Positions 39,817 through 48,870 of a stretch of 61,372 bases of DNA are shown here, piece after piece. The translations under genes were made by a program, and so were the position numbers. Each line of letters opens with the position of its first letter. The first letter of the stretch is position 1. The stretch is from Collinsella sp. (GTDB lineage: Bacteria > Actinomycetota > Coriobacteriia > Coriobacteriales > Coriobacteriaceae). The stretch is taken from the NCBI GenBank assembly GCA_019424905.1, contig JAHYYP010000010.1, forward strand, positions 1 through 61,372, read 5' to 3'. The notes beneath the pieces were generated by a model that saw only the letters and a list, made by a program, of their open reading frames with translations, was not told the origin of the DNA and searched no databases.

Positions 39817-42717
39817 ATGACCCAGCCCCTGCCCTGGGAAAAGAACACTGCGGTACCCGTGCCGCCCGCGCCGGAACCCGTGCCGCTCGATGCGTACACC
39901 GCCCCCGCCGCGCCGGAACCCGAGCTCGTTCCGCTCGACATCTACGACGCCCCGGCTCCGGCGCCCAAACCAGCCAAGCCGCTCGTCGATATCGATAGTC
40001 TGAACCCCGCCCAGCGCGAGGCGGTCCTGACCACCGAGGGCCCGCTGCTGGTCCTTGCCGGCGCCGGCTCGGGCAAGACCCGCGTCCTGACCTTCCGCAT
40101 CGCGCATATGCTTGGCGACCTGGGTGTTAAGCCTTGGCAGGTTCTTGCCATCACGTTTACCAACAAGGCCGCGGCCGAGATGCGCGAGCGTCTGGCGGCG
40201 CTCATTCCCAGCGGTACCCGCGGCATGTGGGTGTGCACCTTCCATGCCATGTGCGTGCGCATGCTGCGCGAGGACGCCGACCTGCTGGGCTACACCGGCC
40301 AGTTCACCATCTACGATGACGATGACTCAAAGCGCATGGTGCGCGACATTATGCAGGCGCTCGGCATCGAGCAAAAGCAGTTCCCCATCAACATGATCCG
40401 CAGCAAGATCAGCTCGGCCAAAAACGCCATGATCGGCCCCGAGGACATGCTCAAGAGCGCCGATAGCCCCAACGATAAAAAGGCCGCACAGGTCTACTTG
40501 GAGCTGGAGCGTCGCTTGCGCGCCGCCAATGCGATGGACTTCGACGACCTGCTCGTGCGCGCGCTTGAGCTGCTGCGCACCCGCCCCGAGGTGCTCGATA
40601 AGTACCAAGAGCGCTTCCGCTACATTAGCGTCGACGAGTATCAGGACACCAACCACGTCCAGTACGAAATCGCCAACCTGCTGGCCGCCAAGTACCAAAA
40701 CCTCATGGTCGTGGGCGACGATGACCAGTCCATTTACAGCTGGCGTGGCGCCGACATCACCAATATCCTGGACTTTGAGAAGGATTTTAAAAACTGCAAG
40801 ACCGTCAAGCTGGAGCAGAACTATCGTTCCACGGGTCATATCCTGAACGCCGCCAACGCCGTGGTACGCCACAACTCGCAGCGCAAGGACAAGCGCCTGT
40901 TTACGGCCGAGGGCGATGGCGAGAAGATCCAGGCCTTCCAGGCGAGCGACGAGCGCGACGAGGGCCGCTGGATTGCCGGCGAGATCGAGAAGCTGCATGC
41001 CAAAGGCACGAGCTACGACGACATTGCCGTGTTCTATCGCACCAACGCCCAGTCGCGTATCCTCGAAGATATGTTCCTGCGCGCGGGCGTGCCCTACAAG
41101 ATCGTGGGCGGCACGCGATTCTTCGACCGTGCCGAGATCCGTGATGTCATGGCCTACCTTAAGATGATCGTGAACCCGGCCGACGAGATGAGCGTCAAGC
41201 GCGTCATCAACACACCGCGCCGTGGCATCGGCTCCACCTCGATCCAAAAAATCGAGCAGCTGGCGCGCGACAACCGTTGCTCGTTCTTCCAGGCTTGCGA
41301 GATTGCGTGTGCCGAAACCGGCATGTTTAGCGCCAAGGTCCGCAATGGCCTGTCAAGCTTTGTGTCGCTGGTGCGCGAGGGCCGCCGCATGGACGGCGAG
41401 CTCAAGGACGTCGTCGAGATGATTGTCGATAAGACGGGTCTGCTGCAGGCGTTTCGCGCCGAGGGCACCATGGAGTCTGAGAGCCGTGCCGAGAACATCC
41501 AGGAATTCCTGGGCGTCGCTGCCGAATTTGAGGAGACGCACGAGGACATCGAGGGTACGCTCGAGAGCTTGGAAGAGCTGCGCGCAGCCGGCGTTGCCGA
41601 CGTGCCTGCCGAGCCTGAGTCCGAGCCCGTTGTGGTGAGCGCGCCTGCGCCCGAACCGGGGCCATCTGCCCCGGCATCCTCGTTTGAGGCGCTCGTCGGC
41701 GCGCGCGATGCCGCAGGTTCCAATCCGCTCGATAGCCTAGCCGCCCCGGCGCTCTCGCCGCAGGACGCCCTGGCCGCCGCCATCGCGGGCAACGCGTATG
41801 CCGCGCCGACGGAGATGCCGGCGGGTGCCGTGCATGCCGACGAGATTGAGCGCACCTACGGTCCGCTCACCTGTAAGGCGCTGCCGGCACTCATGGAGTG
41901 GCTGGCCCTGCGCTCCGACTTGGATTCCCTGGCCGGCGAGACGCATGCCATTACCATGATGACCATCCACTCCGCCAAGGGCCTGGAGTTCCCTGCGGTG
42001 TTCGTGGCCGGCATGGAGGAGGGCATCTTCCCGCACGTGCACGACTCTGGCGGCAGCGATGACCCGGGCAAGCTCGAGGAAGAGCGTCGCCTGGCCTACG
42101 TCGCCATCACGCGTGCCCGTAAGCGCCTATTCCTGACCTATGCGGCCACGCGTCGCACCTACGGCTCGACCTCTGCCAACCCGCGCTCGCGCTTCCTCAA
42201 TGAGATTCCGTTTGAGGATATCGAGTTTAGCGGTATCGGTTCTGCCGGTTTTGAGGGCACGGGCTGGGAAAAGCGCGGCGACCGTCACGGCACCTTTGGC
42301 TCGGGCATGGGCTCGGATATGTATGGCGGCAAGGTGTTTGGTTCGCATACGCGCTCGACCGGCGGCTCCGGCTCGCGCGGCGGGTCGAGCTTTGACGACT
42401 TCTTTGGCGGCAGCAGCTATGGGACCGAGCGCCATCGAGGGGTTTCGCCTGACGCCGGCCGTGTTGCCTCGACCTTTGGCTCGGGCGCGCCGCGAGCCAA
42501 AAAGCCATCGTCCAAGGTGTCGCCGACGGTGGAGCGCAAGGTCGATCGCGCGAGCGCATCGCAGGACTTTGCCGCGGGCGATACCGTGAGCCACAAGACC
42601 TTTGGCACGGGTACCGTGATCTCGGTCGCCGGAGACATGATCGAGGTTCAATTCGAAAAGACCGGCCAGACCAAAAAGCTTATGAAGGGCTTTGCGCCTA
42701 TCGTCAAGCTGTCGTAA
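39817..42717 (+). CDS. pcrA: ATP-dependent DNA helicase PcrA/UvrD
   Basis: SF1A 3'-5' helicase for repair and replication-fork maintenance. The 966 residues have helicase motifs LAGAGSGKTRVLTFR, TFHAMCVRML, DEYQDTN, VGDDDQSIYSWRGAD, LEQNYRST, MTIHSAKGLEFPAVF and YVAITRARKRLF. An extra Pro/Glu/Ala-rich N-terminus of about 50 residues precedes the fold, and about 100 residues of low-complexity sequence (about 578-680) are inserted before motif V. The C-terminus ends in a Tudor-like domain (GDTVSHKTFGTGTVISVAGD). ATG 39817 has GATGAGGAG. Confidence 0.95.
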   Translation: MTQPLPWEKNTAVPVPPAPEPVPLDAYTAPAAPEPELVPLDIYDAPAPAPKPAKPLVDIDSLNPAQREAVLTTEGPLLVLAGAGSGKTRVLTFRIAHMLGDLGVKPWQVLAITFTNKAAAEMRERLAALIPSGTRGMWVCTFHAMCVRMLREDADLLGYTGQFTIYDDDDSKRMVRDIMQALGIEQKQFPINMIRSKISSAKNAMIGPEDMLKSADSPNDKKAAQVYLELERRLRAANAMDFDDLLVRALELLRTRPEVLDKYQERFRYISVDEYQDTNHVQYEIANLLAAKYQNLMVVGDDDQSIYSWRGADITNILDFEKDFKNCKTVKLEQNYRSTGHILNAANAVVRHNSQRKDKRLFTAEGDGEKIQAFQASDERDEGRWIAGEIEKLHAKGTSYDDIAVFYRTNAQSRILEDMFLRAGVPYKIVGGTRFFDRAEIRDVMAYLKMIVNPADEMSVKRVINTPRRGIGSTSIQKIEQLARDNRCSFFQACEIACAETGMFSAKVRNGLSSFVSLVREGRRMDGELKDVVEMIVDKTGLLQAFRAEGTMESESRAENIQEFLGVAAEFEETHEDIEGTLESLEELRAAGVADVPAEPESEPVVVSAPAPEPGPSAPASSFEALVGARDAAGSNPLDSLAAPALSPQDALAAAIAGNAYAAPTEMPAGAVHADEIERTYGPLTCKALPALMEWLALRSDLDSLAGETHAITMMTIHSAKGLEFPAVFVAGMEEGIFPHVHDSGGSDDPGKLEEERRLAYVAITRARKRLFLTYAATRRTYGSTSANPRSRFLNEIPFEDIEFSGIGSAGFEGTGWEKRGDRHGTFGSGMGSDMYGGKVFGSHTRSTGGSGSRGGSSFDDFFGGSSYGTERHRGVSPDAGRVASTFGSGAPRAKKPSSKVSPTVERKVDRASASQDFAAGDTVSHKTFGTGTVISVAGDMIEVQFEKTGQTKKLMKGFAPIVKLS

Positions 42718-42724
42718 TCCCAGC

Positions 42725-42854
42725 GGACCTGGGCGGGCGTATAGGGCAACATCGCCTGCTCGGACAGTCCTGCGCAAGACGGAGAGCACATTAAGTGCTC
42801 TCCTTTGCGTGCGGAACTCGCGATCGATGTTGCCCTATACGCCCGCCCAGGTCC
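42725..42854. repeat. 130-bp palindromic element with perfect 30-bp terminal inverted repeats
   Basis: Bases 42725-42754 and 42825-42854 are perfectly complementary. Inside is another hairpin (GGAGAGCAC/GTGCTCTCC, 42781-42803) flanked by GCGCAA/TTTGCG pairing. It starts seven bases after the pcrA stop. Confidence 0.9.
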
Positions 42855-42939
42855 TTAGATAACGCTGCTTGCGAACGTCGCTCTGCTCGTTCGCTTTTTG
42901 GTCTGGAGAGCCGGGTGGGCTGATATATAGATACGAGTA

Positions 42940-42975
42940 GGGGCTCCTCCGTTGATGAACGGGGGAGCCCCTTGT
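42940..42975. terminator. Terminator between pcrA and manA
   Basis: Fourteen-base arms (42940-42953 with 42958-42971) and a T-rich tail; lies between convergent genes. Confidence 0.9.
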
Positions 42976-42998
42976 TTCGTTTTGGTTGTTGTTGCGAC

Positions 42999-43931
42999 CT
43001 AGAGGTGGCTGATGATCAGTTCCATCTTGCCTTTGAGGTCAATGGAGCTGACGGTACTGGGTGCCAGCAGGTGACTGCCCTTGTGGACGGGGTCGCCGCA
43101 GACGGTGCCTTCGCCGTCGATGACCGACAGGCACATGAAGGGCCAGCGCTGCTCGAGGGTCTTGCTGCCGTCGACGCGCACGCGATCGACGGTGTAGCAG
43201 GGGTTGGACTCGAGCTCGGTCACGCCGTCGACCTCGGGCGCGGTCACGGTGCCGTCGGTCGGCGCCTGAACATCAAAATCGATGCAGTCGAGGCTCTGCT
43301 CAATATGCAGCGGGCGCAGCTTGCCGTCGGTGCCGGGGCGGTCGTAGTCGTACAGGCGATAGGTCACATCGCTCGACTGCTGCGTCTCCAAAATGAGCGT
43401 ACCGGTCTTGATGGCGTGCACGGTACCGGAGTCAATCTGGAAAAAGTCGCCCTTGTGAATCGGCAGCACGTTGAGCATCTCGTCCCAGCGGCCGTCCTCG
43501 ATCATCTGTGCTGCCTCGGCGCGGTCCTTGGCGCGCTGTCCGACGATGATCGTGGCGCCGGGCTCGCAGTCCAGCACATACCAGCACTCGGTCTTGCCCA
43601 GGCTGCCGTTCTCGTGCTCGGCAGCGTACTCGTCGTTGGGGTGAATCTGGATCGAAAGGTCGTCCTTGGCGTCCAGAATCTTAATGAGCAGCGGGAACTC
43701 CTTGCCCTCGCAGTTGCCAAAGAGCTCACGGTGCTCGGCCCACAGCCACGACAGCGTGTGGCCGGCATACGGGCCCTCCGCAATCTGGCAGTCGCCGTTG
43801 GGATGGGCCGAGATAGCCCAGCACTCACCGATGGGACCCTCGGGAATGTCGTAACCAAATACGGTTTCGAGCTGGCGGCCGCCCCAGATCTTCTCGTGGA
43901 AGATCGGCGTCAGTTTAATCAAATCGGACAT
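42999..43931 (-). CDS. manA: Mannose-6-phosphate isomerase, class I
   Basis: Cupin metalloenzyme that interconverts mannose-6-P and fructose-6-P. Motifs in 310 residues: KIWGGRQLETVFGYDIP, SAHPNGDCQI, zinc ligands in SIQIHPNDEYA and GTVHAIKTGTLILE, and QSSDVTYRLYDYDR. It is the short Firmicutes-like form. The ATG at 43931 is spaced correctly from GGGGG; the ATG two codons earlier is too close. A GntR regulator follows upstream on the same strand. Confidence 0.93.
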   Translation of the reverse strand: MSDLIKLTPIFHEKIWGGRQLETVFGYDIPEGPIGECWAISAHPNGDCQIAEGPYAGHTLSWLWAEHRELFGNCEGKEFPLLIKILDAKDDLSIQIHPNDEYAAEHENGSLGKTECWYVLDCEPGATIIVGQRAKDRAEAAQMIEDGRWDEMLNVLPIHKGDFFQIDSGTVHAIKTGTLILETQQSSDVTYRLYDYDRPGTDGKLRPLHIEQSLDCIDFDVQAPTDGTVTAPEVDGVTELESNPCYTVDRVRVDGSKTLEQRWPFMCLSVIDGEGTVCGDPVHKGSHLLAPSTVSSIDLKGKMELIISHL

Positions 43932-44004
43932 GTTCATACCCCCATGGTGTTGTGCGGTTGCCCACTCTAAACGAGCCATAACGAGCGCCCGCATGACTAC
44001 AAAA

Positions 44005-44724
44005 CTATGCCAACGTTACGTTGTGCAGCTCAAAGCGGTCACCAACGTTGCGCGAGATCGAATGCTCAAAGGCGGTGCCGCTATCCAAAAAGCCAATCTG
44101 GTTGAGCTCGAGCAGGGGAGAGCCGGGTTTGGTGTCCAGGCGCTCAGCCTCTTCCTCGGTTGCCGCTACGGCGCGAATGGTGCGGTGGAAGCTCGAAATC
44201 TTCAGCCCGCATTGCTCGCGGATGAAGCTGTAGACCGATCCATACAGGTCTTTCTTTTTAAGGCCCGGAATCAGCTCGAGGGGCATGTAGGTGTACTCGA
44301 TAACGATGGGCTTCTCGTCGACCTGGCGCACGCGCACGATGTGATAGGCAAAGTCGTCCTCGGCAATTCCCAGCTGGGCAGCGACGTCTGCTGGCGGATT
44401 GACAATCGAGAAATCGTAGACCACCGAGGTCACCTTCTCCCCGCGGTGCTCATACGAAAAGCCCTGGGAGCGATCGTTCTTGCCCTGGAAAAACGCCTGG
44501 CCGGGAAGCCCCGCCGTGTCCTTAACGTAGGTGCCCGATCCGCGCCGGCTGGTAACAAGACCTTCATCGGTAATCTGCTCAATAGCTCGTTTGACGGTGA
44601 TTTTGGAAACGCTATAGAGCTCGCAGAACTCAACGACGGTGGGCAGCTTGTCGCCCGGCTTTAGAGCGCCGTCCTCGATGCTTCGACGGATATCTGCAGC
44701 TATTGCCTCGTATTTGGGAATCAT
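44005..44724 (-). CDS. GntR-family regulator, HutC/UTRA type
   Basis: The 239-residue regulator has an N-terminal winged helix (YEAIAADIRRSIEDGALKPGDKLPT, ITVKRAIEQITDEGLVTSRRGSGTYV) and a C-terminal UTRA ligand-binding domain (YHIVRVRQVDEKPIVIEYTYMP). Members of this subgroup usually sense phosphorylated sugars. Its position just upstream of manA on one strand and divergent from glucokinase suggests control of hexose phosphate use. AAAGGAGG lies before the ATG at 44724. Confidence 0.9.
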   Translation of the reverse strand: MIPKYEAIAADIRRSIEDGALKPGDKLPTVVEFCELYSVSKITVKRAIEQITDEGLVTSRRGSGTYVKDTAGLPGQAFFQGKNDRSQGFSYEHRGEKVTSVVYDFSIVNPPADVAAQLGIAEDDFAYHIVRVRQVDEKPIVIEYTYMPLELIPGLKKKDLYGSVYSFIREQCGLKISSFHRTIRAVAATEEEAERLDTKPGSPLLELNQIGFLDSGTAFEHSISRNVGDRFELHNVTLA

Positions 44725-44844
44725 GGAACCTCCTTTCCGGCTTGATTGAGTACAAACGAAAGTATAGTCCACGTCTAAGCATCCCTATTGCGTTTTTGAA
44801 AAGTTCGAGAAAGATATAATCAAAAAACGCTTTTCTATATTAAC

Positions 44845-44856
44845 TAGAGCGCTCTA
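44845..44856. promoter_or_regulatory. Perfect 12-bp palindrome, candidate GntR operator
   Basis: TAGAGCGCTCTA lies in the A/T-rich 340-base region between the divergent gntR and glk genes. It is well placed for autoregulation, but the recognised site of the regulator is not known. Confidence 0.45.
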
Positions 44857-44984
44857 AATGAATATGCATTCGAATAATGTGGTATTGAGCAAATTGATTG
44901 GCTCGAGGACGGGGTTGGGCCGTTTTGCCGCCCAGCGAACCGAATTTCATGCCTTGCGTTTTCCCAGATAAAACCTGCCAAAAC

Positions 44985-45012
44985 AAACCTGTCCCTTTTT
45001 GACAGGTTTTTG
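44985..45012 (+). terminator. Hairpin with T-run in the glucokinase upstream region
   Basis: AAACCTGTC pairs with GACAGGTTT (44985-44993/45001-45009) and is followed by more T. The 3' arm contains TTGACA, a perfect -35 box; a TACCAT lies 20 bases downstream. It may be an attenuator, a fragment of a repeat, or chance overlap with the glk promoter. Confidence 0.5.
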
Positions 45013-45064
45013 CCTGGGGAGCGGTACCATACAGGCAATGTTTAAACGAGAAAGGTGGGCTCCC

Positions 45065-46018
45065 ATGGAACCTAAGCAGTACTATATCGGCATCGACGTT
45101 GGCGGCACTTCGGTTAAGGAAGGCCTGTTCGACGAGGACGGCAACCTGCTTGCCAAGGCCAGCGTGCCCACGCCTCCTATCGTTGACGCCGCGGGCTTTG
45201 CCGCGGTGACCGAGGCTATCGACCAGGTGGTCGCCAAGGCCCAGATTCCGCGCGCCTTTGTGGCGGGTATTGGCCTGGCCGTTCCGTGCCCCATCCCGGC
45301 ATCGGGCGATGCCAAGGTCAAGGCCAACATTGCCATTAACCTGCCCGAGCTAAGAGTCGCCATTCAGGAGCACTGCCCCGACGCGGTCGTTAAGTACGAA
45401 AACGATGCCAACGCCGCTGCCATGGGCGAGGCCTGGCTCGGCTCTGCCAAGAGCGTACAGAACGTGGTGATGGTCACCATCGGTACCGGCGTGGGCGGTG
45501 GCGTTATCGTTAACGGCGACGTGGTATCGGGCGTTGTGGGTGCCGGCGGCGAGATTGGCCACATGTGCCTGAACCCCGAAGAGGAGCGCACCTGCGGCTG
45601 TGGCGGCCATGGCCATCTGGAGCAGTATTCCAGCGCCACCGGCGTGGTGAGTAACTACCTTGCCGAGTGCAAGAAGGCGGGCGTCGAGCCCATCGAGCTC
45701 ACCGGGCCTTCTGATTCCAAGGACGTGTTCCAGGCCTGCCGCGAGGGTGACAAGCTCGCGCTGGCAGCTGCCGATACCATGGCCGACTATCTCGGCCGCG
45801 CCCTGGCGCTTATTGCCAACGTGGTCGATCCCGAGATGTTCCTGATCGGCGGCGGTGCTTCCGCTTCGGCCGATGTCTACCTCGACAAGGTCCGCGAGCA
45901 CTTTAAGCAGTACGCGCTCTCCGCCTCGCGCGAGACGCCCATTAAGGTCGCTTCGCTCGAAAACGACGCCGGCATCATCGGTGCCGCCTACGTAGCCCTG
46001 CGCGCCGCCGGCAAATAG
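45065..46018 (+). CDS. glk: ROK-family glucokinase
   Basis: Phosphorylates glucose with ATP. The 317 residues contain GIDVGGTSVKEGLFD (phosphate 1), ENDANAAAMGE, GTGVGGGVI (phosphate 2), the ROK signature GGEIGHMCL, and the zinc site CGCGGHGHLEQY. The last differs from the common CxCGxxGCxE in having His in place of the final Cys. AAAGGTGGG precedes the ATG. With manA and the divergent GntR gene it forms a small hexose module. Confidence 0.9.
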   Translation: MEPKQYYIGIDVGGTSVKEGLFDEDGNLLAKASVPTPPIVDAAGFAAVTEAIDQVVAKAQIPRAFVAGIGLAVPCPIPASGDAKVKANIAINLPELRVAIQEHCPDAVVKYENDANAAAMGEAWLGSAKSVQNVVMVTIGTGVGGGVIVNGDVVSGVVGAGGEIGHMCLNPEEERTCGCGGHGHLEQYSSATGVVSNYLAECKKAGVEPIELTGPSDSKDVFQACREGDKLALAAADTMADYLGRALALIANVVDPEMFLIGGGASASADVYLDKVREHFKQYALSASRETPIKVASLENDAGIIGAAYVALRAAGK

Positions 46019-46070
46019 TTGGTGCAAGGGGGACAGGTTACTTTGCACCAACATGGTGCAAAAGGGACAG
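46018..46070. repeat. Palindromic repeat, family D (copy 1)
   Basis: TTGGTGCAA and TTGCACCAA arms around GGGGGACAGGTTAC, followed by a second half GGTGCAAAAGGGACAG. It begins in the glk stop codon. Confidence 0.8.
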
Positions 46071-46184
46071 CCTTGGCCTCCATGCCTGCCCCAAAATATG
46101 CCGTAGCCCTTCCGTCTGCGAAGGCTCGGCATCGGCGTGCTACCATAGCTACGTCCAAGTACACATATCAAGTGGAGGATATCC

Positions 46185-47108
46185 ATGGCAAACGTTCTTG
46201 TCTTTGGTCACCAGAACCCCGATAACGACGCCATCATGAGCGCCGTCGTCCTGTCCCAGCTGCTCAACCAGGTTGAGTATGCCGGCAACACCTACGAGGC
46301 CTGCGCCCTTGGTCAGCTTCCGGCCGAGTCCGCCAAGCTGCTCGCCGACGCCGGCATCGCCGAGCCCCGCGTGATCGAGTCCGTCGAGGCCGGTCAGCTC
46401 GTCGTCCTCACCGACCACAACGAGTCTGCCCAGTCCGTCGCCGGCCTTAAGGACGCCACGGTCTTTGGCGTTGTCGATCATCACCGCATCGGCGACTTCG
46501 AGACCGCCGGCCCGCTGCATTACATCTGCCTGCCCTGGGGCTCCAGCTGCACCATCGTCACCAAGCTCGCCGGCGTGCTCGGCGTTGAGCTTTCCGACGT
46601 CCAGGCCAAGCTGCTGCTCTCGGCCATGATGACCGACACGCTCATGCTCAAGAGCCCCACCACCACCGATGTCGACCGCGCTGTCGCCGCCAAGCTCGGC
46701 GAGCAGGTGGGTGTCGACCCGGTCAAGTTTGGCATGGAGGTCTTCCTCACCCGTCCGTCCGGCTCCTTCACCGCAGCCGAGATGGTCGGCAACGACATCA
46801 AGATGTTCGAGCCCGCCGGCAAGAAGCTGCTCATCGGCCAGTACGAGACCGTCGACAAGAGTCGTGCGCTCGGCATGATCGACGAGATTCGCGAGGCCAT
46901 GCGCGCCTACGCCGCCGAGAAGGGTGCCGATGGCATTGTCCTGTGCATCACCGACATCATGGAGGAGGGCTCGCAGGTCCTGCTCGAGGGCGAGACCGAG
47001 GCCGCTCAGAAGGGCCTGGGCATTGCCGACGAGCACGACGGCGTCTGGATGCCGGGTGTCCTCTCCCGTAAGAAGCAGGTCGCTGCCCCCATCATGGCCG
47101 CCTGCTAG
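46185..47108 (+). CDS. ppaC: Manganese-dependent inorganic pyrophosphatase (family II)
   Basis: DHH-superfamily enzyme that hydrolyses pyrophosphate. The 307 residues have the metal-site motifs FGHQNPDNDAI, LTDHNE, VVDHHRIGD and MMTDTLMLKSPTTT, and the C-terminal DHHA2 domain ending SRKKQVAAPI, which holds the substrate lysine and arginine. No CBS insert, so it is the unregulated form. GTGGAGG precedes the ATG. Confidence 0.96.
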   Translation: MANVLVFGHQNPDNDAIMSAVVLSQLLNQVEYAGNTYEACALGQLPAESAKLLADAGIAEPRVIESVEAGQLVVLTDHNESAQSVAGLKDATVFGVVDHHRIGDFETAGPLHYICLPWGSSCTIVTKLAGVLGVELSDVQAKLLLSAMMTDTLMLKSPTTTDVDRAVAAKLGEQVGVDPVKFGMEVFLTRPSGSFTAAEMVGNDIKMFEPAGKKLLIGQYETVDKSRALGMIDEIREAMRAYAAEKGADGIVLCITDIMEEGSQVLLEGETEAAQKGLGIADEHDGVWMPGVLSRKKQVAAPIMAAC

Positions 47109-47127
47109 GTTTAGTTGACCAAACGCC

Positions 47128-47168
47128 ACGACCGGATCGCGGACGTCCCGCGCTCCGGTCGTTTTTTG
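47128..47168 (+). terminator. Terminator after ppaC
   Basis: ACGACCGGA/TCCGGTCGT stem (47128-47136/47154-47162) with a GCGG/CCGC inner pairing and six T. Confidence 0.92.
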
Positions 47169-47305
47169 TGCACGGCGCCGCGTCGTCTCTTGGACAGGCG
47201 TGCCCGTGCCGTTGAGCAAATAATGTTCAACCTGTGGTTCCGCTTTTCGGCCACGCCTGCGTGCTTGTCGTGCAGGGTAGGCTAGATGCAAGCGTAATAC
47301 GTTAG

Positions 47306-47342
47306 AGCGCGGCGCCGCCACTTGGGCGGGCCGTGCTTTTTT
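47306..47342 (+). promoter_or_regulatory. Terminator-like hairpin in the nhaA leader
   Basis: A GC-rich stem (47306-47319 with 47325-47337, small internal loop) ends in six T only 33 bases before the nhaA start. A second hairpin (ACGGG...CCCGT, 47346-47361) lies just before the ribosome site. Upstream, 47169-47305 has no gene. Together this resembles a transcription-attenuation leader; no known riboswitch consensus was recognised. Confidence 0.6.
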
Positions 47343-47375
47343 AAGACGGGAGCTTTCCCGTGAAAGGAGCCGCCC

Positions 47376-48734
47376 ATGGCAGCAACTGAGCAGCTGTTCA
47401 ACGTTCGTGAGCGCAAGCGCTTTGAACGTCACGACATTTGGGAGCGCATCGCCGAGAACGGCACGATTTCCGCCGCCGTCATGGTCTTCGCCGCTATCGC
47501 CGCCGTTATCTGCGCCAACACCGATGCCTACGAGGCCATCCATCACTTTTTGGAGACCCCGCTGTATGTGGGCCTGGGCAACCTTACGGCTGGTCTCACC
47601 GTTGAGCTTTTCGTCAACGACTTCCTCATGGCGATTTTCTTTTTGTTGGTGGGCATTGAGCTTAAGTACGAGATGACGGTCGGCGAGCTCAAGAATCCGC
47701 GTCAGGCCATGCTTCCCATGTTGGCGGCGGTGGGCGGCGTCGTCGTTCCCGCCTGCATCTACCTGATCTTTAACCATGCCGGCGCCCGCAACGGTTGGGC
47801 CATCCCCATGGCAACCGATATTGCCTTTGCGCTGGGCGTGCTGTCGCTTTTGGGCAACCGCGTTCCCAACGGCGTGCGCGTGTTCTTCTCGACGCTCGCT
47901 ATCGCCGACGACCTGATCTCCATCGCCGCCATCGCCATCTTCTACGGTCAGAGCCCCAATCCGTTTTGGTTGGGCGCCGCCGCGCTTGTGACCTGCGCGC
48001 TCGTGTGGCTCAACAAGACGCAGCATTACCGCCTTGCCCCGTATTCGGTACTGGGGCTGCTGTTGTGGTTCTGCATGTTCAAGAGCGGCGTACATGCCAC
48101 GCTTGCTGGCGTCATCCTGGCCTTCACCATTCCAGCCAAGTGCGGCGTCAAGCTCGATAGTCTCACCGATTGGCTGGGCGAGTGCCTGCCGCTGCTCGAT
48201 GACCGCTACGACGACGAGGCACACATCCTGGGCCAGCATGACTTTACCGTCTCGACTACCAAGGTCGAGCGCGTCATGCACCGCGTGACCCCGCCGCTTA
48301 TCCGCATGGAGCGTCTGATCTCCACGCCGGTCAACTTTGTGATCCTGCCGATCTTTGCGTTCGTAAACGCTCAGGTTCGTTTAGTGGGCGTGGACATGAG
48401 CACGCTGCTCACCGATCCGGTGACGCTCGGCGTGTACTTTGGCATGCTGCTGGGCAAGCCGATCGGCATCTTTGGTATGACGTTTGCCCTGGTTAAGCTT
48501 AAGGCCTGCGAGCTGCCGCACAATGTCAACTGGCACATGATTGCCGGCGTGGGCATTCTGGGCGGTATCGGCTTTACCATGTCGATTCTCATCAGCGGCC
48601 TTGCCTTCCCGACGGCCCAGTTTGAGGTTCTTGCAGCCAAGGCCGCTATTCTCGCCGGTTCGGTCACCGCAGCCGTGCTCGGCATGATCTACATGAGCGT
48701 GGTCTGCAAGCATCCCTCGCCCAAAGACGAGTAA
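47376..48734 (+). CDS. nhaA: Na+/H+ antiporter NhaA
   Basis: Twelve-helix electrogenic antiporter of the cell membrane. Key motifs: FFLLVGIELKYEMTVGEL, IPMATDIAFALGVLSLLGNRVP, LAIADDLISI (the paired aspartates that bind Na+/H+), and MIAGVGILGGIGFTMSILIS. At 452 residues it is longer than the E. coli protein, with a cytoplasmic insert in the middle (WLGECLPLLDDRYDDEAHIL). AAAGGAG precedes the ATG. Confidence 0.95.
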   Translation: MAATEQLFNVRERKRFERHDIWERIAENGTISAAVMVFAAIAAVICANTDAYEAIHHFLETPLYVGLGNLTAGLTVELFVNDFLMAIFFLLVGIELKYEMTVGELKNPRQAMLPMLAAVGGVVVPACIYLIFNHAGARNGWAIPMATDIAFALGVLSLLGNRVPNGVRVFFSTLAIADDLISIAAIAIFYGQSPNPFWLGAAALVTCALVWLNKTQHYRLAPYSVLGLLLWFCMFKSGVHATLAGVILAFTIPAKCGVKLDSLTDWLGECLPLLDDRYDDEAHILGQHDFTVSTTKVERVMHRVTPPLIRMERLISTPVNFVILPIFAFVNAQVRLVGVDMSTLLTDPVTLGVYFGMLLGKPIGIFGMTFALVKLKACELPHNVNWHMIAGVGILGGIGFTMSILISGLAFPTAQFEVLAAKAAILAGSVTAAVLGMIYMSVVCKHPSPKDE

Positions 48735-48829
48735 GAGCGCGAAAACCGGCTCCAGAACCGATTCGGGCGCGTCCAAAATGCGGATTCTGGCGGTGCTTGC
48801 CGCCTGCCAGACACGCCAGTGGTCAAAAA

Positions 48830-48870
48830 ACGCCGTTTGTGAGTACTGTCACAAACGGCGTATCATTTTA
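48830..48870 (+). terminator. Terminator after nhaA
   Basis: Perfect 13-bp stem (48830-48842/48849-48861), then ATCATTTTA. Confidence 0.88.

Noticed and set aside
46149..48281. 710-residue open frame antisense to ppaC and nhaA
   Set aside because: Same reason: it runs through a terminator and two well-supported genes.
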